Shown in pieces: positions 18,787-27,715 of a DNA stretch of 55,657 nucleotides. The translations under genes and the position numbers were made by a program. The DNA comes from JAAYDH01 sp035353055 (GTDB lineage: Bacteria > Bacillota_I > Bacilli_A > RFN20 > CAG-826). The notes under the pieces were generated by a model. The model saw only the letters and a list, made by a program, of their open reading frames with translations. It ran no database searches and was not told where the DNA came from. The stretch spans positions 1-55,657 of the forward strand of contig DAOPYW010000005.1 in NCBI GenBank assembly GCA_035353055.1. Direction: 5' to 3'. Numbering within the stretch: position 1 is the stretch's first letter; each line of letters opens with the position of its first letter.

Positions 18787-19874
18787 TGGCGACTGATATC
18801 CAAGAAACGAAAGTTAACGAGATCAATGTGGAGTATTACACTCCGCCTTTTTATCGGCGAGTATTAGCTAATGTCATTGATGTGATTTTCTTTTTGCTCA
18901 GTTTTATTGGCTTGTTTATCGGCGTGAGAGAGATAGCAACCTCCACTTCGGAATACCAAGAGAACATGATAACCATGGCCACCATAAAACTTGAGAGTTG
19001 CCTTTTTGTTCCCAACACTCTTCCAGCACAGGATGTAGATGATTATATAGTCAGTACCGACAAAGATGTTCCTGATGATATTAAGGTAATAACTGATATT
19101 GTCAGCGTAATATCCGATGATTATTGGTTTGGCGTCGATAAGAAAAACGAAATAGCCCAAGCAGCCATTTCTGGATTCCATAATTACTGTCAAATCGCCT
19201 GCACCAACGAAGATTACCAGGCGATAATGGCGGACTATGAGAGCTTTATGCTAAGTGATGAACTCGTCGATGATTATGGCGTTCATTACTTTGTAAAAGT
19301 TGGCGAAAATAATATTATTGTTAATGTAGAGTGCACAGTTCCAAGTAACAGAACATTTTTTAAGAAAGGTTATGCTCCCTATATCGATGAGCACGCCCAA
19401 GGATATCTCGTGACTTCAATTCCCGATTATTATGAATGCACCAAATACCTCAGCAACATCCTCACTTTTGTGGAGATTCCTATCTCTTACTTATTGAGTG
19501 GCTTGTTGATCTATCTCCTGCCAGTTTTGATCTTCCGACGCGGAAGGATGACCTTTGGGAAAGCCATCTATCGCATCGGGTCCTTGGATTCGCATTTTCT
19601 CAGCCCCAAAATTGGGCGGACGATGGCCCGCTTTGCCATCTTCTATTTTGCGGAGCTAATTCTCGCCCTGTTTACTCTTGGCATTCCTTTCATTATTTCG
19701 TTCTCGCTGATGGCCTTTAGCAAGAAGAAGCAAGGCTTTCCAGATTACATGCTCAACATCGTGGAAGTCGATGGGTATCGGACTAAAATTTTTATGTCCA
19801 AAGAAGAAATAGCCCTCAAGGGTATTGACACACATGCAAAACCCGTCGATTTTAAAGTCAGACAAAAACTATAA
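18786..19874 (+). CDS. RDD-family membrane protein, paralog of the upstream gene
   Basis: The 362-residue protein has FYRRVLANVIDVIFFLLSF near residues 22-40 (RDD pattern), a loop of ~150 residues outside the membrane, and a C-terminal membrane block introduced by RGRMTFGKAIYRIGSLD. It shares layout with the preceding gene and probably arose by duplication with strong divergence of the loop. The start at 18786 overlaps the upstream stop. Function unknown; the pair could form a heteromer (inference). Confidence 0.7.
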   Translation: MATDIQETKVNEINVEYYTPPFYRRVLANVIDVIFFLLSFIGLFIGVREIATSTSEYQENMITMATIKLESCLFVPNTLPAQDVDDYIVSTDKDVPDDIKVITDIVSVISDDYWFGVDKKNEIAQAAISGFHNYCQIACTNEDYQAIMADYESFMLSDELVDDYGVHYFVKVGENNIIVNVECTVPSNRTFFKKGYAPYIDEHAQGYLVTSIPDYYECTKYLSNILTFVEIPISYLLSGLLIYLLPVLIFRRGRMTFGKAIYRIGSLDSHFLSPKIGRTMARFAIFYFAELILALFTLGIPFIISFSLMAFSKKKQGFPDYMLNIVEVDGYRTKIFMSKEEIALKGIDTHAKPVDFKVRQKL

Positions 19875-19913
19875 CTATTATATAGAGCGATGATTTTTTC
19901 TTGTTTTTTCCAT

Positions 19914-19941
19914 TTGCGCGCGTTTTATCATCGTGTATAAT
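19914..19941 (+). promoter_or_regulatory. promoter of the ABC-nuclease operon
   Basis: TTGCGC (19914-19919), 16 bases, consensus TATAAT (19936-19941), 40 bases before the ATG at 19982. It is the only strong promoter I see ahead of the genes to 33226. Confidence 0.7.
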
Positions 19942-19981
19942 AGTTGTGGTCTTATGTTATACATTGGAGGATATTCAATAC

Positions 19982-22126
19982 ATGACAAAAAATAAAACAA
20001 TGATGCTTTTAATTGCTTCGTTTTGTTTATCTGTGGCTTTGGCACTTCCGGTGACCGTGGCCACAAGCAATTCCGCTCTCGCTTCTCAGACTAGTTCTGT
20101 CGCCAGAAGGGAAATCAACAAAAGGAGCGCTTGGGAGCCCAATCCAGCCGAAGTGGAAGTTAACACTGACAAGTTATCAGCTTTAACCATTTCTTCGACT
20201 ATCACTCCGACGAGCCATTCTTTCCAATTCACTTTTTCCACTGGCGGACAAGGATATTCTGATACGACTTCAGCCTATCTAGTTGCTCCACAAGATGAGG
20301 ACTATCAAGCGACTTATGAAGCCATCGATGCTCTTGACGATAATGGAATAAAAGCGCTTGATCTAAATAACTCATTAGCGGAAAACTTCGATTCGATCCC
20401 TGATTTTAATGCTTATATCTTCAGCATTTCTCCGACCATTGGCAAATCAGTTATTTTGCCGAAGAAAATTTCCCGCAACCACTTATTAAGTCTCACTCCG
20501 AGCAGCATTGGCGTCGAAGCCTATGATTTCTCCAAACTCACTTTCAGCGATCCAATCAACCTCGCTCAAGACATCAATATTTACATTCCTAACAATATCA
20601 ATACTGTATACGAGGATAGTTTCCTCAATTTGGACACTTGTGCTACTCGTGTCCATTTTTATGTCGAATTGTCTCAAGCAGAAGTGGATGAGCAATGGGA
20701 AGCCAACTGGAACCATGGTGCTTCTGTTCAATATGACTATCTCTACGCTGATCACACTTCCGATGTGCCCGGTTTAAGAGGCTCAGCTTTGACCCGTGTT
20801 CTCGAATACACTTATGATAACAAAGGCAATATTGTCGTTACCAAGCAAGAAAACGTCATCGTTCCTGGTGTTTTCCTCGCTCGTGGTGGCGCTAGCCTCT
20901 ACGGCGACAAATATGCCAACTATTTCCTCGGCTATTTCAAGGATGGCAAGGAACTTCCTCTCTATTTAGAGTACGATGTCGAGCTTCCTGGCGGAGCGAC
21001 TGAAACCCGCTATGAACAATTCATCCTCACTGCTACTGATGGCTATTACAACTCCGTCGGCGCGCTTATCTCCAGCTATTCGACGACCATGAGCATCGAT
21101 ATCAAAATCACCAGCGGTGAAACCATCGATGTCACCAGCCTCGTCATTCACAATATCTTCCCAAAAGCAGCGGACAGCCTCACGCCCGATGAGACCAAGG
21201 TCTACTACATCGCACCCCGAAACGTTTTCCCCAAATCTTATGAGCTCAGCGATTTTATCGACATCTCTTTCAGCGGCATATCCAGCTTCATGGACTACAC
21301 CTCAATCAGAGCGACCATCACCAAAGGTCCCGAAGAGATTTATGAAGAGCTCAACCCAAGCAGTTATCGCGCCAACGAAGCCAATATTGCTAAGGGAAAA
21401 TCTTACATCCGCTACCGCGTTTCTTCCTTGTCCCAATCTCAATATTTAGTCAATTATGGCGAGAGCAGCGTCAAGCAATTCTATGTCAGCTCTCCCATCA
21501 GCCAATATGTCCTTTCTTCCAAAATCAACAAAGTATCTTACCTTTTCAGAAATAGCGAAGTCGATGCCAATTTCGATGCCAAATCTCTAAAGAGCCTCGA
21601 GTTCATCGGCTTCTATGTCACGATTGACATCTACGGAAAGAATGGCCCTCTCGCTCGCTCGGGAGTTTCGACCAGATTCGGATTTGTGAACATCATGTCC
21701 GCAGCCGACACCGCTAAAGTCTTCGATAGCAACGCCCTGCTCATCTGGCTGACCGTCGGATTTGTTTCGGCGTACCTGCTCATCAGCATCGGCTTGTTCT
21801 TCTATTTAAAGGAGAGATTCAAAAACGATGAATTCCGCCGCGTAAAACCGAAGAAGTACTTGTTCAAAGCCTCGCTCGGTTTGCTTGGATCCCTCATCGT
21901 CATTCTCGCCTTCACCTTCACGACCTTGAGAGCGACGCTGTTCGCGAACGCAGTGGTGGTCTACAACCCCGTCGATCCGTTCATCATTGTGTTCATGGTT
22001 GTCTCGGTCTTGATCATCGGCTACTTCATCAGATTCTTGGTAGTTCAAACCAAAGCCGGAAATCAGAGACGCAAGGCACAAAAACTCAAACTAGATCAAG
22101 ATAAAGCCGAAGATGGCACCAACTAA
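19982..22126 (+). CDS. large exported protein with C-terminal membrane segments, unknown function
   Basis: I do not recognise this 714-residue protein. The start is the ATG at 19982, after GGAGG at 19966-19970. Residues ~8-36 form a signal peptide or signal anchor (MMLLIASFCLSVALALPV, then ALASQ). A long extracytoplasmic region follows (~40-580) with many beta-type stretches and Ser/Thr/Tyr-rich segments. Three hydrophobic helices lie near residues 586-611, 630-655 and 666-689, followed by a Lys-rich cytoplasmic tail. It is the first gene after the promoter and 18 bases ahead of the ABC ATPase, so it is likely part of the importer system, perhaps as a receptor or scaffold (inference). Confidence 0.75.
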   Translation: MTKNKTMMLLIASFCLSVALALPVTVATSNSALASQTSSVARREINKRSAWEPNPAEVEVNTDKLSALTISSTITPTSHSFQFTFSTGGQGYSDTTSAYLVAPQDEDYQATYEAIDALDDNGIKALDLNNSLAENFDSIPDFNAYIFSISPTIGKSVILPKKISRNHLLSLTPSSIGVEAYDFSKLTFSDPINLAQDINIYIPNNINTVYEDSFLNLDTCATRVHFYVELSQAEVDEQWEANWNHGASVQYDYLYADHTSDVPGLRGSALTRVLEYTYDNKGNIVVTKQENVIVPGVFLARGGASLYGDKYANYFLGYFKDGKELPLYLEYDVELPGGATETRYEQFILTATDGYYNSVGALISSYSTTMSIDIKITSGETIDVTSLVIHNIFPKAADSLTPDETKVYYIAPRNVFPKSYELSDFIDISFSGISSFMDYTSIRATITKGPEEIYEELNPSSYRANEANIAKGKSYIRYRVSSLSQSQYLVNYGESSVKQFYVSSPISQYVLSSKINKVSYLFRNSEVDANFDAKSLKSLEFIGFYVTIDIYGKNGPLARSGVSTRFGFVNIMSAADTAKVFDSNALLIWLTVGFVSAYLLISIGLFFYLKERFKNDEFRRVKPKKYLFKASLGLLGSLIVILAFTFTTLRATLFANAVVVYNPVDPFIIVFMVVSVLIIGYFIRFLVVQTKAGNQRRKAQKLKLDQDKAEDGTN

Positions 22127-22144
22127 TGTTAAGGAGTAATTAAA

Positions 22145-24058
22145 ATGGAAATTAGAATTAAAGATTTAACTAAAATTTTCCCGGGTGACCCAAAGAAAAA
22201 TATTCGCGACACCATCGCTGTCAAGGATTTAAACTTCACCGTTCCTGATGGTAAACTCGTCGGTTTGCTCGGCCCTTCTGGCTGCGGCAAATCTACCACC
22301 CTTTACATGATTTCAGGCCTCCATGTCCCCACTTCTGGTGAAGTGTGGTTTGGCGATCAAGAAGTCACCAACCTCTCCCCTGAAAAGAGAGGAATCGGCC
22401 TCGTTTTCCAAAACTACGCCCTCTATCCTCACATGACCATCTACAAGAACATCGAGTTTCCACTCACTAACTTACAAGTCGAAGTGCCACTCGTGACTTT
22501 CTTTGACTTTGTCATTGTCTATCAATACAAATTGAGAGTTAACGATGTCGTCGAAGGCATTTTAGCGAGCGCCGCATCCCTCGCCAAAAAGATCGGCATG
22601 AAAAATAAGAGCTTTGCTTTCGAACAAGCTGTTTCCGAAGATAGAGTTCTCACCCTGACTGTCCGCCTATTCAACACTGATCCCAACATCAAAAAGTTAT
22701 TTGTGGAGAATTTCCCCAAAATCATCGATGCCAAGATCGTTGATTCCAGCGAGAAGCAAGCCAGCGAAGCTCTATTTGACAGCAGCTTCCGCGCTACCGT
22801 CGGCGCAATCAGCCCCGAGCAAGTCATCGAGATGACTTTCAAGGGATTACTAGCCAAGAACTTTGCCATCGATCAAATGGACAGCACCATCAGCGCCGTC
22901 CAAAAGGCTATTAAGCCGATCGCAAAACCAGGCGAAGTAGTCATCACTCACACTCAGCACGGCTATGAAATCATCGCCCGTGTATATAAGCTCAGCGCTC
23001 TTAAGATGGATGCCTGCTTAGAGGCCATCCGCGCGTCCACTGAACTGCAGAACAGCCACTTTGTCGTCACCAACGTTGTCGACCATAAATTGGAGAAGGA
23101 AGTCAAGAAATTCTTCAAGGCTAGAAAATTAGGAGTCTCTGACTTCAAGCTCTATTTCACGAGAGTGGAGACCAAGATTTACTTCAAGATTAACCACGTC
23201 TGCAAAGAGGACATTCAGCACATCGTCGACGAGCTCACTGAGAAATATCAATTGAGCAATGTCGAGCTCGATACCGTCCAAGCGATCTCTCACCGCAAAT
23301 TGACCAAAGAAGAGAGGCGCAATATCGTCTATGAAACCGCAAAATTAGTCCAAGTTGAAGACTATTTACAAAGAAAACCCAGCCAGCTCTCCGGCGGTCA
23401 GCAACAGCGCGTTGCCATCGCTCGTGCGTTGGTTAAGAAGCCAAGAGTTTTGCTCCTCGATGAGCCATTGAGCAACCTCGATGCTCGCTTGAGATTGCAG
23501 ACCCGCGAAGAGATTCGCCGCATTCAAAGAGAGACCGGCATTACCACCGTCTTCGTCACTCACGACCAAGAAGAAGCGATGTCCATCTCCGATCAAATCG
23601 TCGTCATGAAGCTTGGAGAGATGCAGCAGATCGACTCTCCTCAGACTGTCTATAATGATCCTTCCAACCTCTTCGTTGGCCAATTCCTCGGCACCCCACC
23701 GATCAACGTTTTCCATGGAGTGGTCGAAGGCAAGAAAGTCATGATTGGAAACGACTGCATTTTCGAAGCGGAAAAAGAGATTGGGCACAAGGCCGTTTTT
23801 GTGGCTATTCGCCCTGAAGGCTTCACCCATCCAACCGCCTCTGATAAGAACGTTTTCCATGCGGACATTGAAATGGTCCAGATTCTCGGCCGCGATGTCA
23901 GCTTAGTTGCCCATCGCCCCGAATGCTTAAAGGACAGCTTCAAAATCATTATCTCCTCTGATGAAATCAGCGATAAAAAGGATATGTCATTCAAAGTCAA
24001 ACCTTCCAAAATGTTCATTTTTGATGGCGAAACCGAAGAAAGAATTCGCATTAAGTAG
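22145..24058 (+). CDS. ABC transporter ATP-binding protein (MalK/UgpC type) with large insertion
   Basis: The ATPase of a CUT1-type importer, 637 residues against the usual ~370. Walker A GPSGCGKS lies at 43-50, the Q-loop in GLVFQNYALYPHM (85-97), signature LSGGQQQRVA at 415 onward, then Walker B LLLDEPLSNLDARLR and the H-loop FVTHDQEEAMS; a TOBE-like C-terminal domain follows. Between the Q-loop and signature, where about 25-30 helical residues normally sit, there are roughly 270 extra (about 111-383). From KLTKEERRNIVYETA onward the sequence resumes the family pattern. From memory, the Mycoplasma homologue beside a nuclease lipoprotein (M. genitalium MG187, about 585 residues) is also oversized. 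The reading frame is continuous. Confidence 0.92.
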   Translation: MEIRIKDLTKIFPGDPKKNIRDTIAVKDLNFTVPDGKLVGLLGPSGCGKSTTLYMISGLHVPTSGEVWFGDQEVTNLSPEKRGIGLVFQNYALYPHMTIYKNIEFPLTNLQVEVPLVTFFDFVIVYQYKLRVNDVVEGILASAASLAKKIGMKNKSFAFEQAVSEDRVLTLTVRLFNTDPNIKKLFVENFPKIIDAKIVDSSEKQASEALFDSSFRATVGAISPEQVIEMTFKGLLAKNFAIDQMDSTISAVQKAIKPIAKPGEVVITHTQHGYEIIARVYKLSALKMDACLEAIRASTELQNSHFVVTNVVDHKLEKEVKKFFKARKLGVSDFKLYFTRVETKIYFKINHVCKEDIQHIVDELTEKYQLSNVELDTVQAISHRKLTKEERRNIVYETAKLVQVEDYLQRKPSQLSGGQQQRVAIARALVKKPRVLLLDEPLSNLDARLRLQTREEIRRIQRETGITTVFVTHDQEEAMSISDQIVVMKLGEMQQIDSPQTVYNDPSNLFVGQFLGTPPINVFHGVVEGKKVMIGNDCIFEAEKEIGHKAVFVAIRPEGFTHPTASDKNVFHADIEMVQILGRDVSLVAHRPECLKDSFKIIISSDEISDKKDMSFKVKPSKMFIFDGETEERIRIK

Positions 24059-24066
24059 GTGATGAT

Positions 24067-25182
24067 ATGTTGGATAAAATAATTCAATTTTTCAAGAATT
24101 TAAGGAAGCGAAAACTCGCCCCCGGGGAAGAGATTATTTCAGCCAACGATTCTTTATTTCTTGAGCCTATCCCCGATCTTCCTGAAGGATACGACTCGAA
24201 CAAAAAAACGATCGTTCGTCTCGTTGGCAAAAAGCGCGTCACTAAACCTTATCAAGTGAGCGGCATCGAAGATGTTGCGAGCAAGAACAACTGGAAAGCT
24301 TGGGTCTACCTCGCTCCCGTCGTCGTGCTCATCAGCGTGTTCCTCTTATACCCTTTGATCAACACCATCTTCATCTCGTTCGCTAAGGATTACAACTACG
24401 CGACTGGCCAATTCTCTGGCTTCACCCTCGACAACTTCGGCATCATCTTTGGCTTGGTCAAAGTCAATGGTGGTCAAGAAGTCAACTTTGTGAAATACGC
24501 CATTCCCAATACTCTCATCCTCACCTTTGTGACCGTCCCAATCGAGATTATCATCGCTCTCACTATCTCGGTGGCGCTCAACTCGATCAAATGGTTCCAA
24601 AAGTTCATTCAGACCGTCTTCTTCCTGCCCTATGTCACGAATGCTGTGGCAGTCGGCTTGGTCTTCTCCGTCATCTTTGACAATCAAGGTATTATTAACT
24701 TCATCACTGGCAGCAATATTACCTGGATTTACGGAGCTAACCGCTGGGTGGCTATGATCCCATTAACCATCTACATCATCTGGTCTTCCATGCCTTTCAA
24801 AATCCTCATCTTCCTTTCTGGATTGCAGGGCATTGACAAGCAATACTATCAAGCGGCTCAAATCGACGCTTGCCCGAAATGGAAAGTCCTCACTAGAATC
24901 ACTTTCCCGCTCTTATCACCTCAGATTCTCTATATCATGATCACCAGCTTCATTTCCGCCTTTAAGCAGTACACCGCTGTCGTGGCTATGTTCGGCGGAC
25001 CAGGCACTTTAGGAAAGAACTCGGTCATCCCTGATATGGAAACCATCGTTTATTATGTCTACGACAACGTCGAAAAAGGATTCACCTCTCGCGCTGGTGC
25101 GGCTGGCGTCTTCCTCTTCGTCGTCATTCTCGCCTTCACCTTCATCCAATTTGGTGTCAGCAAGAAGAGAGTTTACTATTAA
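24067..25182 (+). CDS. ABC transporter permease, MalF/UgpA type
   Basis: This 371-residue permease has a cytoplasmic N-terminal stretch of ~75 residues, then about six membrane helices beginning at WVYLAPVVVLISVFLLYP. The EAA loop that contacts the ATPase is visible as YQAAQIDACPKWKVLTRITFPLLSP (near residues 259-283). It starts 8 bases after the ATPase stop and pairs with the next permease. Transported substrate is inferred only from the neighbourhood; the family mostly carries sugars or glycerol phosphates. Confidence 0.93.
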   Translation: MLDKIIQFFKNLRKRKLAPGEEIISANDSLFLEPIPDLPEGYDSNKKTIVRLVGKKRVTKPYQVSGIEDVASKNNWKAWVYLAPVVVLISVFLLYPLINTIFISFAKDYNYATGQFSGFTLDNFGIIFGLVKVNGGQEVNFVKYAIPNTLILTFVTVPIEIIIALTISVALNSIKWFQKFIQTVFFLPYVTNAVAVGLVFSVIFDNQGIINFITGSNITWIYGANRWVAMIPLTIYIIWSSMPFKILIFLSGLQGIDKQYYQAAQIDACPKWKVLTRITFPLLSPQILYIMITSFISAFKQYTAVVAMFGGPGTLGKNSVIPDMETIVYYVYDNVEKGFTSRAGAAGVFLFVVILAFTFIQFGVSKKRVYY

Positions 25183-25194
25183 GGAGGAATTGGC

Positions 25195-26172
25195 ATGACA
25201 GAACAAGTTTTACCACCGATGCAATACGTTGATTTTCGCCATGAAAATGTCGAGACCAACATTGTTCTCTCGCTCAAAGAAGCGGGAAAAACTGCCGATG
25301 CAATTCGCTCGACAGAAAAGGTGACCCGCATCATTACTACGGTCATCACTTACGCCTTCATTCTCGTCCTCGCTTTGACCGTCTTGTTCCCCTTCTACTG
25401 GATGATTATCACCTCCTTAAAGCAGAGAGCTGAGATCATCTCCGCTGAGCAGACCTTCTTCCCTAACATCGTCATGTGGAGTAACTACAGCTATGTCTTC
25501 CAAGTTTTTGACTTTACGACTTACATGATCAACACCATCATCGTCGCCGCTGTTTCGACACTTGGCACCTTGATCACGACGATTTTTGCAGCCTTCGCGT
25601 TTGCACGTTTGAATTTCAAGGGTCGCGAGACCCTCTTCATGATCTTCCTGATGACCATGATGATTCCTGGCGAGATGATGGTCATCTCCAACTATTTGAC
25701 TGTCAGCGCCTTTGGTTGGATCAAAGATCAGACCCTTCTCGATGCTTACGCCGCGATGATTGTTCCCTTCTGGATCAGCGTCTTCTACATCTATCTATTG
25801 AGACAGAACTTCAAGCAGATTCCTAACGAGCTATATCTCGCTGCTAAAGTCGACGGAAAGAGCGATTGGTCTTTCCTTTGGAAAGTCATGGTCCCGCTCG
25901 CTGCCCCAACTTTAATTTCCATTGTCATCTTAAAGTTCATGGGTACATGGAACAGCTACATTTGGCCTCAATTGGTCACTAAACAAGATGAATTCCGACT
26001 CATCTCTAACGCTCTCCGCGGATCGGCGTTTACTGATCCTGATACTGGCACGACGGAGTATGGCTATCAAATGGCCGCTTCATTCTGTGTGACAGTGCCT
26101 TTATTCCTCCTCTTCGTCTTCTTCAGAAAGTACATCATGAAGGGCGTTGGCAGAGCGGGAATCAAAGGATAA
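25195..26172 (+). CDS. ABC transporter permease, MalG/UgpE type
   Basis: This 325-residue protein shows the typical MalG order: a first helix (ITTVITYAFILVLALTVLFPFYWMI), FAFARLNFKGRETLF, LMTMMIPGEMMVI, the EAA loop YLAAKVDGKSDWSFLWKVMVPLAAP (near residues 214-238) and a C-terminal helix ending FFRKYIMKGVGRAGIKG. The N-terminal cytoplasmic part is slightly longer than usual. GGAGG precedes the ATG. Confidence 0.94.
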   Translation: MTEQVLPPMQYVDFRHENVETNIVLSLKEAGKTADAIRSTEKVTRIITTVITYAFILVLALTVLFPFYWMIITSLKQRAEIISAEQTFFPNIVMWSNYSYVFQVFDFTTYMINTIIVAAVSTLGTLITTIFAAFAFARLNFKGRETLFMIFLMTMMIPGEMMVISNYLTVSAFGWIKDQTLLDAYAAMIVPFWISVFYIYLLRQNFKQIPNELYLAAKVDGKSDWSFLWKVMVPLAAPTLISIVILKFMGTWNSYIWPQLVTKQDEFRLISNALRGSAFTDPDTGTTEYGYQMAASFCVTVPLFLLFVFFRKYIMKGVGRAGIKG

Positions 26173-26226
26173 TAAATTGGATTATTTAGCCCGCGTGGCT
26201 ATCTAATAAAATTAAAGGAGATTCTT

Positions 26227-27678
26227 ATGAAAAAAGAAAACTTACTAAAAGTTCTGCCCCTTGCAGCTTTGGTTATTCTCACTGCATGTGGACCCACTGG
26301 TGATGGAGGAAAGATTCTTGATACCACAATTACTTTCAGCCATCGAAACAGCCAGACTGCTTCTGAGCTAATTGACACTTTCATCGCGGAATTCCAAGCA
26401 ATTCCTGGAAATGAAAAAATCAACATCGTCAATAATAAGTTCAGCGGTAACTACAATCAGCTCAGAGACCAAGTCATCTCTGATATGGGCACTGGTGAGT
26501 ACCCAGATTTAGTCGAATGCTATCCTGACCACGTCGTGCGTTATATGGATTTCGGCAAGCCAGTCGATTTGACCAAATACATCAATGATTCGAAAGAGGG
26601 CTGGACTCAAGATGACCTCAACGATATGGTCCCCGCTTTCATGGAAGAAGGCGAGATGTACCCCGTCGAAGGCATCTATTCCTTACCATTGTCTAAGTCC
26701 ACTGAAGCGATGTTTTATAATGAGACCGTCTTATTCGCTGCTGGACTCGGCGAAGCGCTCCACGCTATCGACGCAGAAGTGCCAACCGTCATCAACGCTG
26801 AATATCTCAATAATTTGACCTGGGAGCACTTCTTCGGACATCTCGCTCCTGCACTTATGACCTATAATGATTCCCTGCCCGCTGGATCTAAAATTATCGA
26901 TACTACCCAGTTGCACTATGGCGTCTTAGGCTATGACTCTGATGATAACTTCTTCATCACCCTCTGCGAGCAATATGGCTATGGCTATACCGATGTCAAC
27001 ACCGCGACTGGTGAAGGCGTCTTAAACTTCAATAACGCCAATGTCAGAAACCTCCTCAGAGAGTTCAACAGCTATTCTAATAGCCACTACTTGTCCACTC
27101 AAGGTGTCTGCAATGATTACATCAATGCTTACTTCACCAAGAATGCCTTCTTATTCTCTGTCGGTTCAACCGCCGGCTATAAATATCAACAGCAAAACTT
27201 CGCTGATCAAGTCGGTGTTGCTGCTATTCCCCACGCTGCCGCTGGTTCCTTAAAGATCATCAACCAAGGACCTTCTGCTGCTGTTCTTTCCCACGGCGAT
27301 CCCGATCGCGAATTAGCCGCTTGGAAATTCTACAAATTCTTCGCTGAAAAAACTCAGAATATCCGTTGGGCGACAACCACAGGTTATCTCCCAGTGAGAA
27401 ACTCCGTCTACACTGATGAAGCTTACTTCGAGTACTGCAACGAAGAGGGCCGCGAAGCCGCTTCCGTCGATAAATTAGCCGCCCGCACTGCAGCTTACTG
27501 CACTAATGTGACTGATAATCTCTTCTCCAATGCGACCTTCAAAGGCTCGTCCAAATGCCGCGAGCAAGTTGGCGCCTTAATGACCAACATTCTCATGAAA
27601 GCATCTGCCGAGTGCACCGAAGCCTGGGTTCTCTCCCAATTCGACCTCGCTGAATCCGCTATTCGTCTCGACATGTAA
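26227..27678 (+). CDS. extracellular solute-binding lipoprotein 1 of the ABC importer
   Basis: The 483-residue product has a lipoprotein signal (lipobox LTAC, Cys21) and the fold pattern of family 1 solute-binding proteins: DTTITFSHRNSQTASELIDTF near the N-terminus, GEYPDLVECYPDHVVRYMDFG, YSLPLSKSTEAMFYNE and a late WATTTGYLPVRNSV block typical of the sugar-binding group. It would catch the ligand outside and pass it to the permeases. An AAAGGAG site precedes the ATG. It is a paralog of the next gene: both contain YPDHV, SLP..KSTE.MFYN and GYLPVRNS. Confidence 0.92.
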   Translation: MKKENLLKVLPLAALVILTACGPTGDGGKILDTTITFSHRNSQTASELIDTFIAEFQAIPGNEKINIVNNKFSGNYNQLRDQVISDMGTGEYPDLVECYPDHVVRYMDFGKPVDLTKYINDSKEGWTQDDLNDMVPAFMEEGEMYPVEGIYSLPLSKSTEAMFYNETVLFAAGLGEALHAIDAEVPTVINAEYLNNLTWEHFFGHLAPALMTYNDSLPAGSKIIDTTQLHYGVLGYDSDDNFFITLCEQYGYGYTDVNTATGEGVLNFNNANVRNLLREFNSYSNSHYLSTQGVCNDYINAYFTKNAFLFSVGSTAGYKYQQQNFADQVGVAAIPHAAAGSLKIINQGPSAAVLSHGDPDRELAAWKFYKFFAEKTQNIRWATTTGYLPVRNSVYTDEAYFEYCNEEGREAASVDKLAARTAAYCTNVTDNLFSNATFKGSSKCREQVGALMTNILMKASAECTEAWVLSQFDLAESAIRLDM

Positions 27679-27715
27679 TTAGGGATCATACCCTGTCCAA
27701 ATGGGAGGACAATTT

